Shown: positions 32,101 to 39,206 of the stretch, one piece after another
Numbering within the stretch: position 1 is the first letter of the stretch
Layout of the letters: every line of letters begins with the position of its first letter
Program-made: the position numbers and the translations under genes
Assembly: GCF_023921805.1 (NCBI RefSeq)
Contig: NZ_CP074197.1
Coordinates: 2,108,001-2,172,000 of the forward strand
From: Ruminococcus sp. FMBCY1
GTDB lineage: Bacteria > Bacillota > Clostridia > Oscillospirales > Acutalibacteraceae
Length of the DNA stretch: 64,000 nucleotides
Direction of reading: 5' to 3'
The notes under the pieces: generated by a model
Database searches by the model: none
Told to the model about the DNA's origin: nothing
Seen by the model: only the letters and a program-made list of their open reading frames with translations

Positions 32101-33982
32101 CACAAAAATGCGTAATGTAGGAGGTATCGCACAGACGGAAGCACAGAAATCTTCCGACCTCTTTATGAAGTGCCGATACCTTGATGAGATTACCGGCGGG
32201 CGAGGAACTGTATTTGCGACAGGTACGCCTATCTCAAACAGTATGGTAGAACTTTATACCATTCAGCGATACTTGCAATATAATACCCTTGTAAAAAATG
32301 GATTACAGCACTTCGATGCTTGGGCTTCCACATTTGGAGAAACGGTAACAGCAATAGAACTTACGCCGGAAGGAACGGGTTACAGAGCGAAAACACGCTT
32401 TGCTAAATTCTATAATCTGCCCGAACTTATGGCGATGTTCAAAGAGGTTGCAGACATTAAAACAGCCGATATGCTTAATCTTCCTGTGCCGGAAGCAGAG
32501 TATCATAATGTGTCGGTAGAACCGTCCGAAATGCAGAAAGAAATGGTTGCCTCCCTTGCAGAGCGAGCCGAGAAAGTTCGTGGCGGAGGTGTAGATTCAA
32601 GCGTAGATAATATGCTTAAAATCACAAACGATGGAAGAAAACTTGCACTTGACCAGCGTATGCTAAATGCTATGCTGCCGGACTTCGAGAACAGCAAAAT
32701 CAATGCCTGCGTTGATAATGTGTACCGCATATGGGAGGAAAACAAAAATAAAAAGTCAGCACAATTAGTGTTCTGCGACTTATCGACACCAAAGAATGAC
32801 GGAACATTTTCTGTCTACAATGACATCAGAAAGAAGCTCATAGAGCGAGGTGTTCCCGAAAGCGAAGTCCGATTTATCCACGAAGCAGAAACCGATGTGA
32901 AAAAGAAGGAACTGTTTCAGAAAGTTCGTAAAGGAGAGGTCAGAGTGCTAATGGGTTCAACACAAAAGATGGGTGCCGGTACGAATGTTCAGGACAGGCT
33001 TATCGCACTTCACGATGTTGATTGTCCTTGGCGACCGGCAGACTTGGAGCAACGCAGTGGTAGAATTATCCGTCAGGGCAATTCAAATCCAAAGGTGGAA
33101 ATCTATCGTTATGTTACAAAGCAGACCTTTGACGCATATTTGTATCAGCTTGTTGAGGGTAAGCAGAAGTTTGCAAGTCAGATTATGACGAGCAAATCTC
33201 CTGTTAGGAGTGCAGAAGATATTGATGAAACCGCACTGTCTTATGCCGAGATTAAAATGCTTGCAACAGGCAATCCATATATCAAGGAAAAGATGGATTT
33301 GGACATTCAGGTACAGAAATTGAAGCTTTTAAAATCCAATTTCTTATCTGAAAAGTACAGCCTTGAGGACAAGATAATTAAATATTATCCGCAGCGTATC
33401 ACTTCTCTTGAAAACCGAATTAACGGTTTGACGGCAGATGTGGAAACTGCAAAACAACACCCGAAACCAACAGATGACCGCTTTGTCGGGATGGAGGTTA
33501 AGGGTGTTTTTTATTCCGAAAAAGCAGAAGCCGGCAAAGCAATCATTGCAGCCTGCAAGGAGATGACAAGTCCTGCACCTGTTCCTCTGGGCAGGTATAG
33601 AGGATTTGAAACAGAACTTTCTTTTGATACGACGGAGCGTTTTTATTGCGTAACAGTCAAAGGAGAAACCGGCAAACAGGTATCGCTTGGCGATGATGTT
33701 TTCGGTAATATCACTCGTATTGATAATGCGGTTGAGCGTTTTGCAGACGACCTTGAAAAAGCAAAGGACAGTCTTGCTGATACGAAAAATCAGTTTGAAA
33801 CTGCACAAAAAGAAGTCCAAAAACCGTTTGTGCAGGAAGAAGAATTGAAGTCAAAACTTGCCCGTTTGGACGAATTGAATATCTTGCTCAATATGGATAA
33901 AAAGGAAAATGAAATTGTGGGCGGCGAGCCTGATGAGGGCGAATCCACCGAGAAGCGAAAGGAGAAGTCGTATGAAAGATAA
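26141..33982 (+). CDS. Giant polyvalent protein: ArdC-like N-terminus, N6-methylase domain and SNF2 helicase
   Basis: A 2613-aa protein, typical of Tn1549-type elements. Residues 10-90 match the ArdC N-terminal domain (FLRSACRNYKLRYDEQLLIYAQRP, WVNKGARGIAVF); 276-393 are disordered and overprinted by tnpV; about 1060-1260 is an adenine-methylase fold with LLEPSCGIGNF (about 1136) and NVPFGDFK in place of NPPY (about 1202); about 1780-2330 is a SNF2 helicase with HAVGAGKTF (about 1810), IDESHYYKN (about 1975) and RSGRIIRQGN (about 2304). A coiled coil ends the protein. GTG 26141 follows AAGGAGGTG. Such proteins are thought to protect or remodel transferred DNA in the recipient; the exact activity is not known. 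Confidence 0.92.
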   Translation: MSRKYELISELYDRTCKTVVSNPQNWQNFLRSACRNYKLRYDEQLLIYAQRPDATAVLEIERWNRSFGRWVNKGARGIAVFADENRARQRLTHYFDISDTHESRYSRPVPLWDMRDEYTDDVIETLASTFGELDNKVTLGEAVMSAAQNAAEDNLPDYLNDLIYASEDSFLEGLDETMIASLYKKVVTNSVAYMMMTRLGIDTGEYFEADDFRDVTNFNTQDTMNALGFATSDIAEMGLSEISKTVMALNRQNRIIEANRQPEYNKDIKDERSSDYERDNIHDGRGLQSSEPDSARTAGGHSGQMVADEENLSERTPQGSVLQSPDERDTEQSSVGSPAEGDRVGGDAYQADGTARGADGADESGRYDELDSLDEQHQELGTGSRESTGNIHLEYYDRSNEDKSLPFFGRDDTIREILGTTPHLLASLEDIKDFYERNTDSDTRTEYIKSIFNNDYTELTLEDGRTVGYKTFQNVLHLWEGHYDSRTAQSFYNWSVIAQHFEAMRLLGELNDRMKPLPSADGQMSFILDGQAEENKTSAFTFSQEIIDAVLTRGSGIHEGKMRIYEQFQKSLSSKENADFLKNEYGWGGSYPVIIGAGIDENHDGKGITLSRGFGNDAPKLTLKWTQVEKRIGELIRADRYLNPKEKEQYPQWLEKQEARRAEIEEQKRNREILSTAPPEEAEQANDDDIIGKKIVIDDRRFVIESVGKISGDVSMRDVTFEDSVGLPINRVEKIDYVRSLLAVQTQEQQLPDTRYEYHLGDTVYIGAAEYEILSFDDERVMLYDTEMPLFNKEFERAEFDRKVQENPLNDHLRVTVLPAAEKADTDENITHSDTETEQKTDYEDAFFINREQESVTWMYFNPDSNAGGQYVTNTLSFDEIRKAAQDNKSADEFFDYLGSIANQTLADVGTEWFEEADNAFRQTPDFTDCTSATMEALIENAERSDMVVTNIGNVPIEDYREIIANQNGFDSYVEMYNEGIRIGNGYDKEPEPIKPQWENKKSKVKSFDLHPDIPMAERNTFDLRSNPVEPAGKKERFRRNMEAIKVLKECEFENRFATPEEQLILSKYVGWGGLSEAFDENNSAWADEFVELYTALSSDEYAAARESTLTAFYTPPEVIDAIYKAMEQMGFREGNLLEPSCGIGNFIGMLPNSMENTKIYGVELDKISAGIAQQLYQKSSIAAQGFEEVNVPDSFFDGVVGNVPFGDFKVLDKRYDKYNFLIHDYFFAKSLDKLRPGGVMALVTSKGTMDKTNSSVRKYIAQRADLLGAIRLPNDTFKGNAGTEVVSDILFLQKRDRLIDIEPNWVQLGTTDDGITMNSYFVEHSEMILGEMKTVSGRFGEEVTCVPFENADLSELLSEAVANIHGEINDYEVTDELEEEDNSISADPTVRNFSYTVVDDKIYFRENSRMTPVEVSATAENRIKGMIAVRDSVRNLIELQTEDYPDEEIKAEQSKLNSLYDSYTKKYGLINSRANISAFSDDSSFALLSALEVINENGELERKADMFFKRTIKPHKPVEKVDTASEALAVSMGEKAGIDMEYMSKLTGKNEETLYQDLKGVIFLNPLHGYGNVTEAKYLMADEYLSGNVREKLITAKKSAEVYPEDYKINVEALEKVQPKDLTASEISVRLGATWLPQEVIQQFMFEFLDTPRYAQWNIKVHFSPYTGEWNIEGKSYDRSNVKAYSTYGTGRINAYKIIEETLNLKDVRIFDYIEDDEGRKKAVLNKKETAIAQAKQELIKQGFQDWIWADPDRREKLTKMYNEKFNSIRPREYDGSHITFSGMNPEITLREHQRNAVAHILYGGNTLLAHAVGAGKTFEMVAASQESKRLGLCNKSLFVVPNHLTEQWAAEYLQLYPSANILVATKKDFETKNRKKFCGRIATGDYDAVIIGHSQFEKIPMSIERQRAILEQQLNELTEGIAELKRNRGENFSVKQLEKSRKSVKQKLQKLNDQSRKDDVVTFEELGVDRLFIDESHYYKNLYLYTKMRNVGGIAQTEAQKSSDLFMKCRYLDEITGGRGTVFATGTPISNSMVELYTIQRYLQYNTLVKNGLQHFDAWASTFGETVTAIELTPEGTGYRAKTRFAKFYNLPELMAMFKEVADIKTADMLNLPVPEAEYHNVSVEPSEMQKEMVASLAERAEKVRGGGVDSSVDNMLKITNDGRKLALDQRMLNAMLPDFENSKINACVDNVYRIWEENKNKKSAQLVFCDLSTPKNDGTFSVYNDIRKKLIERGVPESEVRFIHEAETDVKKKELFQKVRKGEVRVLMGSTQKMGAGTNVQDRLIALHDVDCPWRPADLEQRSGRIIRQGNSNPKVEIYRYVTKQTFDAYLYQLVEGKQKFASQIMTSKSPVRSAEDIDETALSYAEIKMLATGNPYIKEKMDLDIQVQKLKLLKSNFLSEKYSLEDKIIKYYPQRITSLENRINGLTADVETAKQHPKPTDDRFVGMEVKGVFYSEKAEAGKAIIAACKEMTSPAPVPLGRYRGFETELSFDTTERFYCVTVKGETGKQVSLGDDVFGNITRIDNAVERFADDLEKAKDSLADTKNQFETAQKEVQKPFVQEEELKSKLARLDELNILLNMDKKENEIVGGEPDEGESTEKRKEKSYER
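26967..27320 (+). CDS. tnpV: TnpV-like protein overprinted inside the helicase gene
   Basis: A 117-aa protein read in the +1 frame relative to the surrounding helicase gene. It matches the transposon protein TnpV: NEITYTMVGDYNLPNLTLPE, then MRRTYLKEHHKVQYYNLLTKG, LSEVQQRATELEETLIRQMAQ and MMNWIRLMNNIRNSAQEVV. It has its own ribosome site (GAAAGGAGCAG, 26951-26961) before ATG 26967 and a stop at 27318-27320. In the helicase frame the same DNA encodes a polar, Gly/Ser/Glu/Asp-rich linker without pattern. So the tnpV frame is the more constrained one, and both appear to be used. The role of TnpV is not established. Confidence 0.75.
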   Translation: MNEITYTMVGDYNLPNLTLPEQPEVIQGKWSQMRRTYLKEHHKVQYYNLLTKGILSSHLSEVQQRATELEETLIRQMAQQEGLTEQMKADDMMNWIRLMNNIRNSAQEVVKAQVIFI

Positions 33983-34005
33983 GAAAGAAATGTGAGGTGG
34001 TCAGT

Positions 34006-34962
34006 ATGCCATATATAGCACCGGAAGTCATAACCGAAGCAAAGAGAATGGATTTGCTGACCTATCTTCGCACCTATGAACCGGGCGAACTTGTCCGTTA
34101 CAGCGGTAACACTTACTGTACCAGAGAACACGACAGTTTGAAGATTTCAAACGGGAAATGGATGTGGTGGTCGAGAGGTATCGGTGGTAAGTCTGCCCTT
34201 GACTATCTTATCAAAGTCAAAGGACTTGATTTTGTAGAAGCGGTTGAAACCATTATGGGACAGTGTGCTGTTTCTACTCCGGTCTATGAAAAAGAAAGCC
34301 GGAGTTATGAAAATCAGCCGCTTCTTTTACCGCATAAAAGTCCGAGTAACGATGTGGTTACGCAGTATCTCTTCAGTCGGGGGATTGATTATGAAATCAT
34401 AAATTACTGCCTTGATAAGGAACTTATCATTGAATCACTGCCATATCACAATGTTGTTTTTATTGGTTATGACGAGAAAAAAGAAGCAAAGTATGCCGCA
34501 TTTCGGGCAACAAACAGCAGTCGTATTATGGGCGACTGCACCGGTAGCAAGAAGCAGTTTTCTTTCAGGCTGACAAATGAAGAAAGCACAGAGGTACACC
34601 TGTTTGAATGTGCTATCGACCTGCTATCCTATGCCACATTAGCGAAGATGGCGGGCAGGGATTGGCACAAATTAAACCTTGTTTCTCTCTCCGGCGTGTA
34701 TTCGCCTAACAGAGAAACAGAGAAATCCAAAGTGCCGGTTACACTTAAAAATCTGCTTGAAGAGAATAAGAACATTAACCGTATCGTGCTTCATTTTGAC
34801 AATGATATTGCCGGAAGAAAGGCGGCAAATGCACTGAAAATAAAATTAAAAGACAGATACGAAGTCGTTGACGATCCGCCCAAGTGCGGGAAAGATGTCA
34901 ACGACTTTTTGTGTATCAAATTAGGAATTTCCAAGAAAAATGAAAGGAGTTTTGAGAGATGA
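34006..34962 (+). CDS. Primase-like protein with CHC2-type start and TOPRIM domain (DUF3991)
   Basis: A 318-aa protein. Residues 1-90 resemble a primase zinc-binding region (YSGNTYCTREHDSLKISNGKWMWWSRGIGGKSALDYLIK); 105-200 is the DUF3991-type middle; 205-300 is a TOPRIM domain with HLFECAIDLLSY (Glu) and RIVLHFDNDIAGRKAA (DxD-like motif). Family members are thought to prime or process single-stranded DNA on transfer. ATG 34006 follows GAGGTGG at 33994-34000; an earlier GTG at 33997 overlaps that site. Its stop overlaps the next ATG (ATGA). Confidence 0.85.
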   Translation: MPYIAPEVITEAKRMDLLTYLRTYEPGELVRYSGNTYCTREHDSLKISNGKWMWWSRGIGGKSALDYLIKVKGLDFVEAVETIMGQCAVSTPVYEKESRSYENQPLLLPHKSPSNDVVTQYLFSRGIDYEIINYCLDKELIIESLPYHNVVFIGYDEKKEAKYAAFRATNSSRIMGDCTGSKKQFSFRLTNEESTEVHLFECAIDLLSYATLAKMAGRDWHKLNLVSLSGVYSPNRETEKSKVPVTLKNLLEENKNINRIVLHFDNDIAGRKAANALKIKLKDRYEVVDDPPKCGKDVNDFLCIKLGISKKNERSFER

Positions 34963-35363
34963 GCGAAAAAATAAATGTACTTCTCATTGAACCGGGCAAG
35001 TATCCGAAACAGATTGAGATTGAGGATACGCTGGAAGCAATGCAGGAAACCGTAGGCGGGTATATTGAGGAATATATGCCTTTTGACGATGAGATTGCAA
35101 TCGTATGTAACGAGGAAGGGAAGATGAACGGTGCTGAGTTAAACCGTGCAATTTACTCCGATGATAAAGAAATCCTCGACATTATTGCAGGAAAATTCTT
35201 TATCGCATACGCACCGATTGAGTCGGAGAGTTTTCTCAGTATGCCAAAGGATTTGATGAAAAAATATGAGGATAAGTTCCGGTATCCGGAGCGTTTTTAT
35301 CAGACGGACAAGGGCATTGAAGCGAAAGCATATAAGCCAATTTCAAAAGATATGGAGCGATAA
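34959..35363 (+). CDS. DUF3846-type protein, 134 aa
   Basis: The first 95 residues read INVLLIEPGKYPKQIEIEDTLEAMQETVGGYIEEYMPF, then IAIVCNEEGKMNGAELNRA and DIIAGKFFIAY, which is the DUF3846 domain found in phages and conjugative elements. It is acidic and soluble, with a basic tail after FYQTDKG. The start overlaps the primase-like gene by 4 bp. Function unknown. Confidence 0.8.
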   Translation: MSEKINVLLIEPGKYPKQIEIEDTLEAMQETVGGYIEEYMPFDDEIAIVCNEEGKMNGAELNRAIYSDDKEILDIIAGKFFIAYAPIESESFLSMPKDLMKKYEDKFRYPERFYQTDKGIEAKAYKPISKDMER

Positions 35364-35376
35364 AAAGACAGACGAT

Positions 35377-35460
35377 GGGGCAACCCGGAGAGTCTGTATA
35401 TTCTTAGCGAGCAGTGTATTTGGATAGCACACTACCAAATACCTCGTTAGGGGTTGCCCC
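35377..35460 (+). other. Candidate oriT of the conjugative element
   Basis: Three nested inverted repeats lie upstream of mobC and the relaxase gene: GGGGCAACCC (35377-35386) with GGGTTGCCCC (35451-35460), CTTAGCGAG (35403-35411) with CTCGTTAG (35443-35450), and GTATTTGG (35416-35423) with CCAAATAC (35435-35442) around ATAGCACACTA. The position just upstream of the mobilization genes and the AC-rich loop fit a MOBP origin of transfer. A terminator or leader structure is the alternative; there is no U tract. Confidence 0.5.
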
Positions 35461-35487
35461 TAATACCCCAAGAGAAAGGAGAACGCT

Positions 35488-35646
35488 ATGCGTGAGATAG
35501 CATTGGTAGCCGTCGGTGTAATTGCCGGCGGCTTTACAGGAGTTACTTTTATGTGTCTGTTCCAGATAAATAAGGACAGACATTATATCATCACAAGAAA
35601 GGATGGCACAGAAAATGAGGAAAAGAAACATTCAGAAGATTGTTAG
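35488..35646 (+). CDS. Small membrane protein, 52 aa (DUF3789-like)
   Basis: MREIALVAVGVIAGGFTGVT is followed by FMCLFQINKDRHYIITRKDG and an acidic end. One membrane helix at residues 3-26, cytoplasmic tail. The size and pattern fit the DUF3789 proteins seen before mobC in these elements. AGAAAGGAG lies upstream of ATG 35488; the gene overlaps the start of mobC in another frame. Confidence 0.7.
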   Translation: MREIALVAVGVIAGGFTGVTFMCLFQINKDRHYIITRKDGTENEEKKHSEDC

Positions 35647-35956
35647 GTTCAGTAGAGACGAAGCACAGGATTTGCAGAAGAAGGCAAAAAAGGCTTGCCT
35701 GAGTGAAGCGGGACTTATCCGTTTGCTTCTTCGAGGATATGAGCCGAGGGAAAAGCCGGATGAAAGATTTTATGATGTGATGCGTGAGCTTTCTTCTATC
35801 GGCAACAACATCAATCAACTTGCAGTTAAAGCAAACGCTCTTGGCTTTGTTGACGCACCGCAGCTTAAAAAGGAAGCGGAGCGTTGGCATAAGTTTCAGG
35901 CAGATATTGAGCGTACTTATTTAAGACCCGATAAGAGTGAAATGAAATGGCAGTAA
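35615..35956 (+). CDS. mobC: Relaxosome protein MobC
   Basis: A 113-aa accessory protein of the relaxase. An N-terminal ribbon-helix-helix (KIVRFSRDEAQDLQKKAKKACLSEAGLIRLLL) is followed by the MobC signature SSIGNNINQLAVKANALGFVD. It binds oriT and helps to open the strands for nicking. Start: ATG 35615 has AGAAAGG about 11 bases upstream; the in-frame ATG at 35603 touches that site and is less likely. It overlaps the relaxase gene by 10 bp. Confidence 0.88.
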   Translation: MRKRNIQKIVRFSRDEAQDLQKKAKKACLSEAGLIRLLLRGYEPREKPDERFYDVMRELSSIGNNINQLAVKANALGFVDAPQLKKEAERWHKFQADIERTYLRPDKSEMKWQ

Positions 35957-37311
35957 GCAAGTTGTGGGCAGTCAATTCAAGGCTTGGTCAGGTTATTGAT
36001 TATGCCGCTAATCCTGAAAAGACAGCGGCAGATATTTATACCGAGGAACAATATCAGGCACTTGCAGATGTTCTCTCCTATGCAAAGGACGAAGAAAAAA
36101 CCGAACGAGAATATTTCGTGGAAGGTATCAACTGTAATCCGACCACTGCCCGTGACCAATTTGTTTCAGTCAAGCAGGCATATGGGAAAGAGGACGGCAT
36201 ACAAGCCTATCACGGATATTTGAGTTTTAAGGAACAAAATATCACACCGGAGCTTGCACAGAAAATCGGAATGGAGTTTGCAAACGAAGTGTGGGGGAAA
36301 AGATTTCAAGTTGTTGTTACAACACACCTGAACACCAAACACCTGCATTGCCACTATGTAATTAACTCTGTTTCATTCAAAGACGGCAAGCGATGTCAAG
36401 ATACCTCGTGGTTTAAGTTCAGAAAAGTTGCCGACCGTATTTGTGAGAAATATGGATTATATTACAATCCGAATCCGAATCGCAGTAAGCAATCCTCTTA
36501 CTACTATAAGCAGGAACAGGCGGGAATGCCGACCAGATATTCTATGGTGCGAGAAGCCATAGATGAAGCGATTGCCCACAGCACAAATATCAGAAGTCTT
36601 GACTACGCACTTACGCAGATGGGACATGAGCATTGTCTAAGCGAGAGCCGGAAGTACTGGACGATTGTACCGAAAGGGTACACGAAACCCATACGACTTA
36701 AAAATCTCGGAGAAGATTATACCGAGGAAGCAATCAGGCGTAGGCTTATGGAAAATCAGAGAGTACGCATAGTTCCGTTTGCAAAGCAGACGGTGGTTAT
36801 CAGGCAGTACCGATTGTCTACAAGAAAAAATAAAATCAAGAAAGTGGGCGGACTGTATGGCTTGTATCTGCATTACTGTTACAGGCTCGGTTATCTGCCA
36901 AAATATAAAAAACAGAATACAGCAAGGCTTCACTATCTTTTGAAAGAGGATTTATTGAAGCTGGATAAAATCACAGCAGAGACAAGGCTGCTCGGACGAG
37001 AAAATATTTCTACGGACGAGCAGCTTTTCTCATATAAAGAGTCGCTGAAAGGTCAAATTAAAACTTTGAATGACGACAGAACGCACCTGCGAAAAAAAGC
37101 AAGAACAAAGATGAGTGACGATGAGCTGTCTAAGGTCAAAGAACAGATTTCGACAGTAAGCGACAAAATTCGGGAACTGAACAAAGAGGTTCGACTCTGT
37201 AACGACATTGCCGAGAGGTCAAAGGGTATGGAGCAGAACCTTGAAACAATCAGAGCCGAAGAAGAAAAACAACAGCGAAAGGAGCAAAAGCGAAATGACA
37301 AATTCAGGTGA
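35947..37311 (+). CDS. MOBP-type relaxase (relaxase/mobilization nuclease domain)
   Basis: A 454-aa nickase. It starts VSKLWAVNSRLGQVIDYAANPEKT (the catalytic Tyr is probably in this region), has HGYLSFKEQNITPELA and the histidine motif THLNTKHLHCHYVINSVSF at about residues 127-145, then a linker and a C-terminal coiled coil (about 360-450). It should cut the oriT just upstream and pilot the strand to the coupling protein VirD4 encoded at 39196. ATG 35947 overlaps mobC. Confidence 0.93.
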   Translation: MAVSKLWAVNSRLGQVIDYAANPEKTAADIYTEEQYQALADVLSYAKDEEKTEREYFVEGINCNPTTARDQFVSVKQAYGKEDGIQAYHGYLSFKEQNITPELAQKIGMEFANEVWGKRFQVVVTTHLNTKHLHCHYVINSVSFKDGKRCQDTSWFKFRKVADRICEKYGLYYNPNPNRSKQSSYYYKQEQAGMPTRYSMVREAIDEAIAHSTNIRSLDYALTQMGHEHCLSESRKYWTIVPKGYTKPIRLKNLGEDYTEEAIRRRLMENQRVRIVPFAKQTVVIRQYRLSTRKNKIKKVGGLYGLYLHYCYRLGYLPKYKKQNTARLHYLLKEDLLKLDKITAETRLLGRENISTDEQLFSYKESLKGQIKTLNDDRTHLRKKARTKMSDDELSKVKEQISTVSDKIRELNKEVRLCNDIAERSKGMEQNLETIRAEEEKQQRKEQKRNDKFR

Positions 37312-38101
37312 CGCAGCCGAACAGGTCGTCAGGTTATCCCTTGAAGGCTTTGAAGTTGCTGCAAGACTTACCGGTTCAGCCGCAAAGAATATCGCAATTC
37401 TTCTTGCTTCCGTATTAAAACAGGAAGCAACGCAGGCGAACAAGACCAGAGGAAAAGCCCGTCTTACCAATATGATTAAATCGGGCAAAGAATTGAAAGT
37501 GTTTTCTATTCCGAATAAGGACTTGAAGAAATTCACCGAACAGGCAAAACGCTACGGTGTTCTCTATTGTGTTCTCCGAGATAAGAATACAAGGGGAGAT
37601 AATGTCCCGATTGATATTATCGCACGTGCGGAGGACGCTTCTAAAATTCAGAGAATCGTTGAGAGATTTGAACTCGGTAAGGTGGATAAGGCGGCAATCG
37701 TAACAGAATCGCAGAAGGCGGTTGAAAAACGAGAAGCCGTGGAAAAAGATAAGCCGACAAAATCCAAGAATGAAATCATCACGGAGGAAGCTGTACGAAA
37801 ACCACTTCAGAAAGAGGAAAACGCACAGTCAAACCCCACAACCGCCAAAACGGACAAAAACCCTCCGTCAAGGCAAAACTCAGAGCCGGAAGATATGCAA
37901 ACTGATAAGGGTATTGCTGTTGACAGACAGAAGAAGCCATCGGTTAAAGAGAAACTTGACCGCTATAAGGCTCAGGCAAAACAGCAAAAAGAAGCAGAAC
38001 GCAAAGAGCCGGAAACAGATAAGGCAAAGCATCCTTCTGTACCGAAGCAGACGGTACACCAACAGCCAAAAACAAAATCCAAGAAACCGAAAGAGAGGTA
38101 A
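37295..38101 (+). CDS. PcfB-like protein (DUF3801)
   Basis: A 268-aa protein: residues 1-135 are the PcfB/DUF3801 domain (EQVVRLSLEGFEVAARLTGSAAK, RLTNMIKSGKELKVFSI, FTEQAKRYGVLYCVLRDK), the rest is a Lys/Glu/Gln-rich disordered tail. PcfB of enterococcal plasmids links the relaxosome to the coupling protein. AAAGGAG at 37278-37284 supports ATG 37295, inside the end of the relaxase gene. Confidence 0.85.
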   Translation: MTNSGDAAEQVVRLSLEGFEVAARLTGSAAKNIAILLASVLKQEATQANKTRGKARLTNMIKSGKELKVFSIPNKDLKKFTEQAKRYGVLYCVLRDKNTRGDNVPIDIIARAEDASKIQRIVERFELGKVDKAAIVTESQKAVEKREAVEKDKPTKSKNEIITEEAVRKPLQKEENAQSNPTTAKTDKNPPSRQNSEPEDMQTDKGIAVDRQKKPSVKEKLDRYKAQAKQQKEAERKEPETDKAKHPSVPKQTVHQQPKTKSKKPKER

Positions 38102-38106
38102 TTACA

Positions 38107-38991
38107 ATGACAGAAAATTTTACTCCTGTAAAAGCAGGCGGTCAGCGACCGAGACTTTCCAAAGAGGAATATGCTGAGAAGAAACGAGCCGAGAAAGACG
38201 CTGTGTATCAACTTGCGGATGAAGCGGCGAAAGAGATTGTATCTTCGCCGGAAAAATTCAAAGCGTTCCTTGATACACAGAGCCGACTTGACAGATATTC
38301 GGCAGTCAACGCACTTCTGATTTACAAGCAATATCCGCAGGCAGTACAGCTTAAAGATTTTGATGACTGGAGCAAAGACAACATTAAAATTACAAAAGGT
38401 GCTAAGAGCATATCCATTCTTGAACCGGTGGAATATGCAAAGCGTGACGGTACAACAGGCATTTCCTACAATGTGAAGAAAGTGTTTGATGTGGCACAGA
38501 CCAATGGGAAACGACCGCCGGCACCGACAGCTAATCGTGACCCGAAAGCACTGATTACCACAATGCTTGATTCCTCGCCTGTGAATGTGGAAGCGACAAA
38601 CGACCTGCCCTATCCGAATATGGCAGCGTTTTACAACAATGAGGAGCAAACCTTGTATGTAAAACGTGATGTCGGAGACAGCGTAGCGGTTGCTCAGTGC
38701 GTAGCACAGGAACTTGGACACGCACAGCTTTCCATCAACAGCGACAGTTACAGTCGTTCCGATATGGGCTTTCAGGCGGTATGTATCGGATATATGCTTT
38801 GCAAAAAGTACGGTATTGATACACAAAATTTTGCCATCAACCGTATTCCGGATAAGTTGGCAAACAAAGAGCCGAAGGACATTCGTTTTGAACTATCCAA
38901 GACGAGAAATGCGATGACAGATATTCATTCCCGTGTGTCAGATGAACTGTATAAGAAAAAGCAGGCACGCTCAAAAGATTATGAAAGATAA
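38107..38991 (+). CDS. ArdC-like protein with altered metallopeptidase motif
   Basis: A 294-aa protein. Residues 35-115 match the ArdC N-terminal single-strand-DNA-binding domain (FKAFLDTQSRLDRYSAVNALLIYKQYP, ITKGAKSISILEP); residues 145-260 are the peptidase-like part. Where ArdC has HExxH, this protein has QELGH (in CVAQELGHAQLS), so the first zinc His is replaced by Gln and proteolysis is doubtful. ArdC proteins protect incoming DNA from restriction. Start ATG 38107; the ribosome site is weak (GAGAGG). The same N-terminal domain opens the giant helicase at 26141. Confidence 0.8.
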   Translation: MTENFTPVKAGGQRPRLSKEEYAEKKRAEKDAVYQLADEAAKEIVSSPEKFKAFLDTQSRLDRYSAVNALLIYKQYPQAVQLKDFDDWSKDNIKITKGAKSISILEPVEYAKRDGTTGISYNVKKVFDVAQTNGKRPPAPTANRDPKALITTMLDSSPVNVEATNDLPYPNMAAFYNNEEQTLYVKRDVGDSVAVAQCVAQELGHAQLSINSDSYSRSDMGFQAVCIGYMLCKKYGIDTQNFAINRIPDKLANKEPKDIRFELSKTRNAMTDIHSRVSDELYKKKQARSKDYER

Positions 38992-39002
38992 GAGGTACTG
39001 AT

Positions 39003-39206
39003 ATGGCAAAAGAAGAACTTTACCATATAGCGTTGGATGATTATGAACACGGTATCGTTATCCGTTCTCTTAATGATGAGAAAACAGATTTAATGAACGA
39101 GGGGAAATCAACCGATGCTGTGGACGACCTGATTATCAAGGTCGGGACTGCCCCAAAGAAAAAATTCAAGGTTATCGAAAAGGAACGCTCCGGCGATGCG
39201 AGATAA
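39003..39206 (+). CDS. Small element protein, 67 aa (paralogue of the one at 15849)
   Basis: LYHIALDDYEHGIVIRSLND is followed by EKTDLMNEGKSTDAVDDLIIKV and a Lys-rich end. Its start follows AAGAGG, and it overlaps virD4 by 11 bp. A helical, charged, soluble protein; regular companion of VirD4 genes in these elements. Function unknown. Confidence 0.75.
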   Translation: MAKEELYHIALDDYEHGIVIRSLNDEKTDLMNEGKSTDAVDDLIIKVGTAPKKKFKVIEKERSGDAR

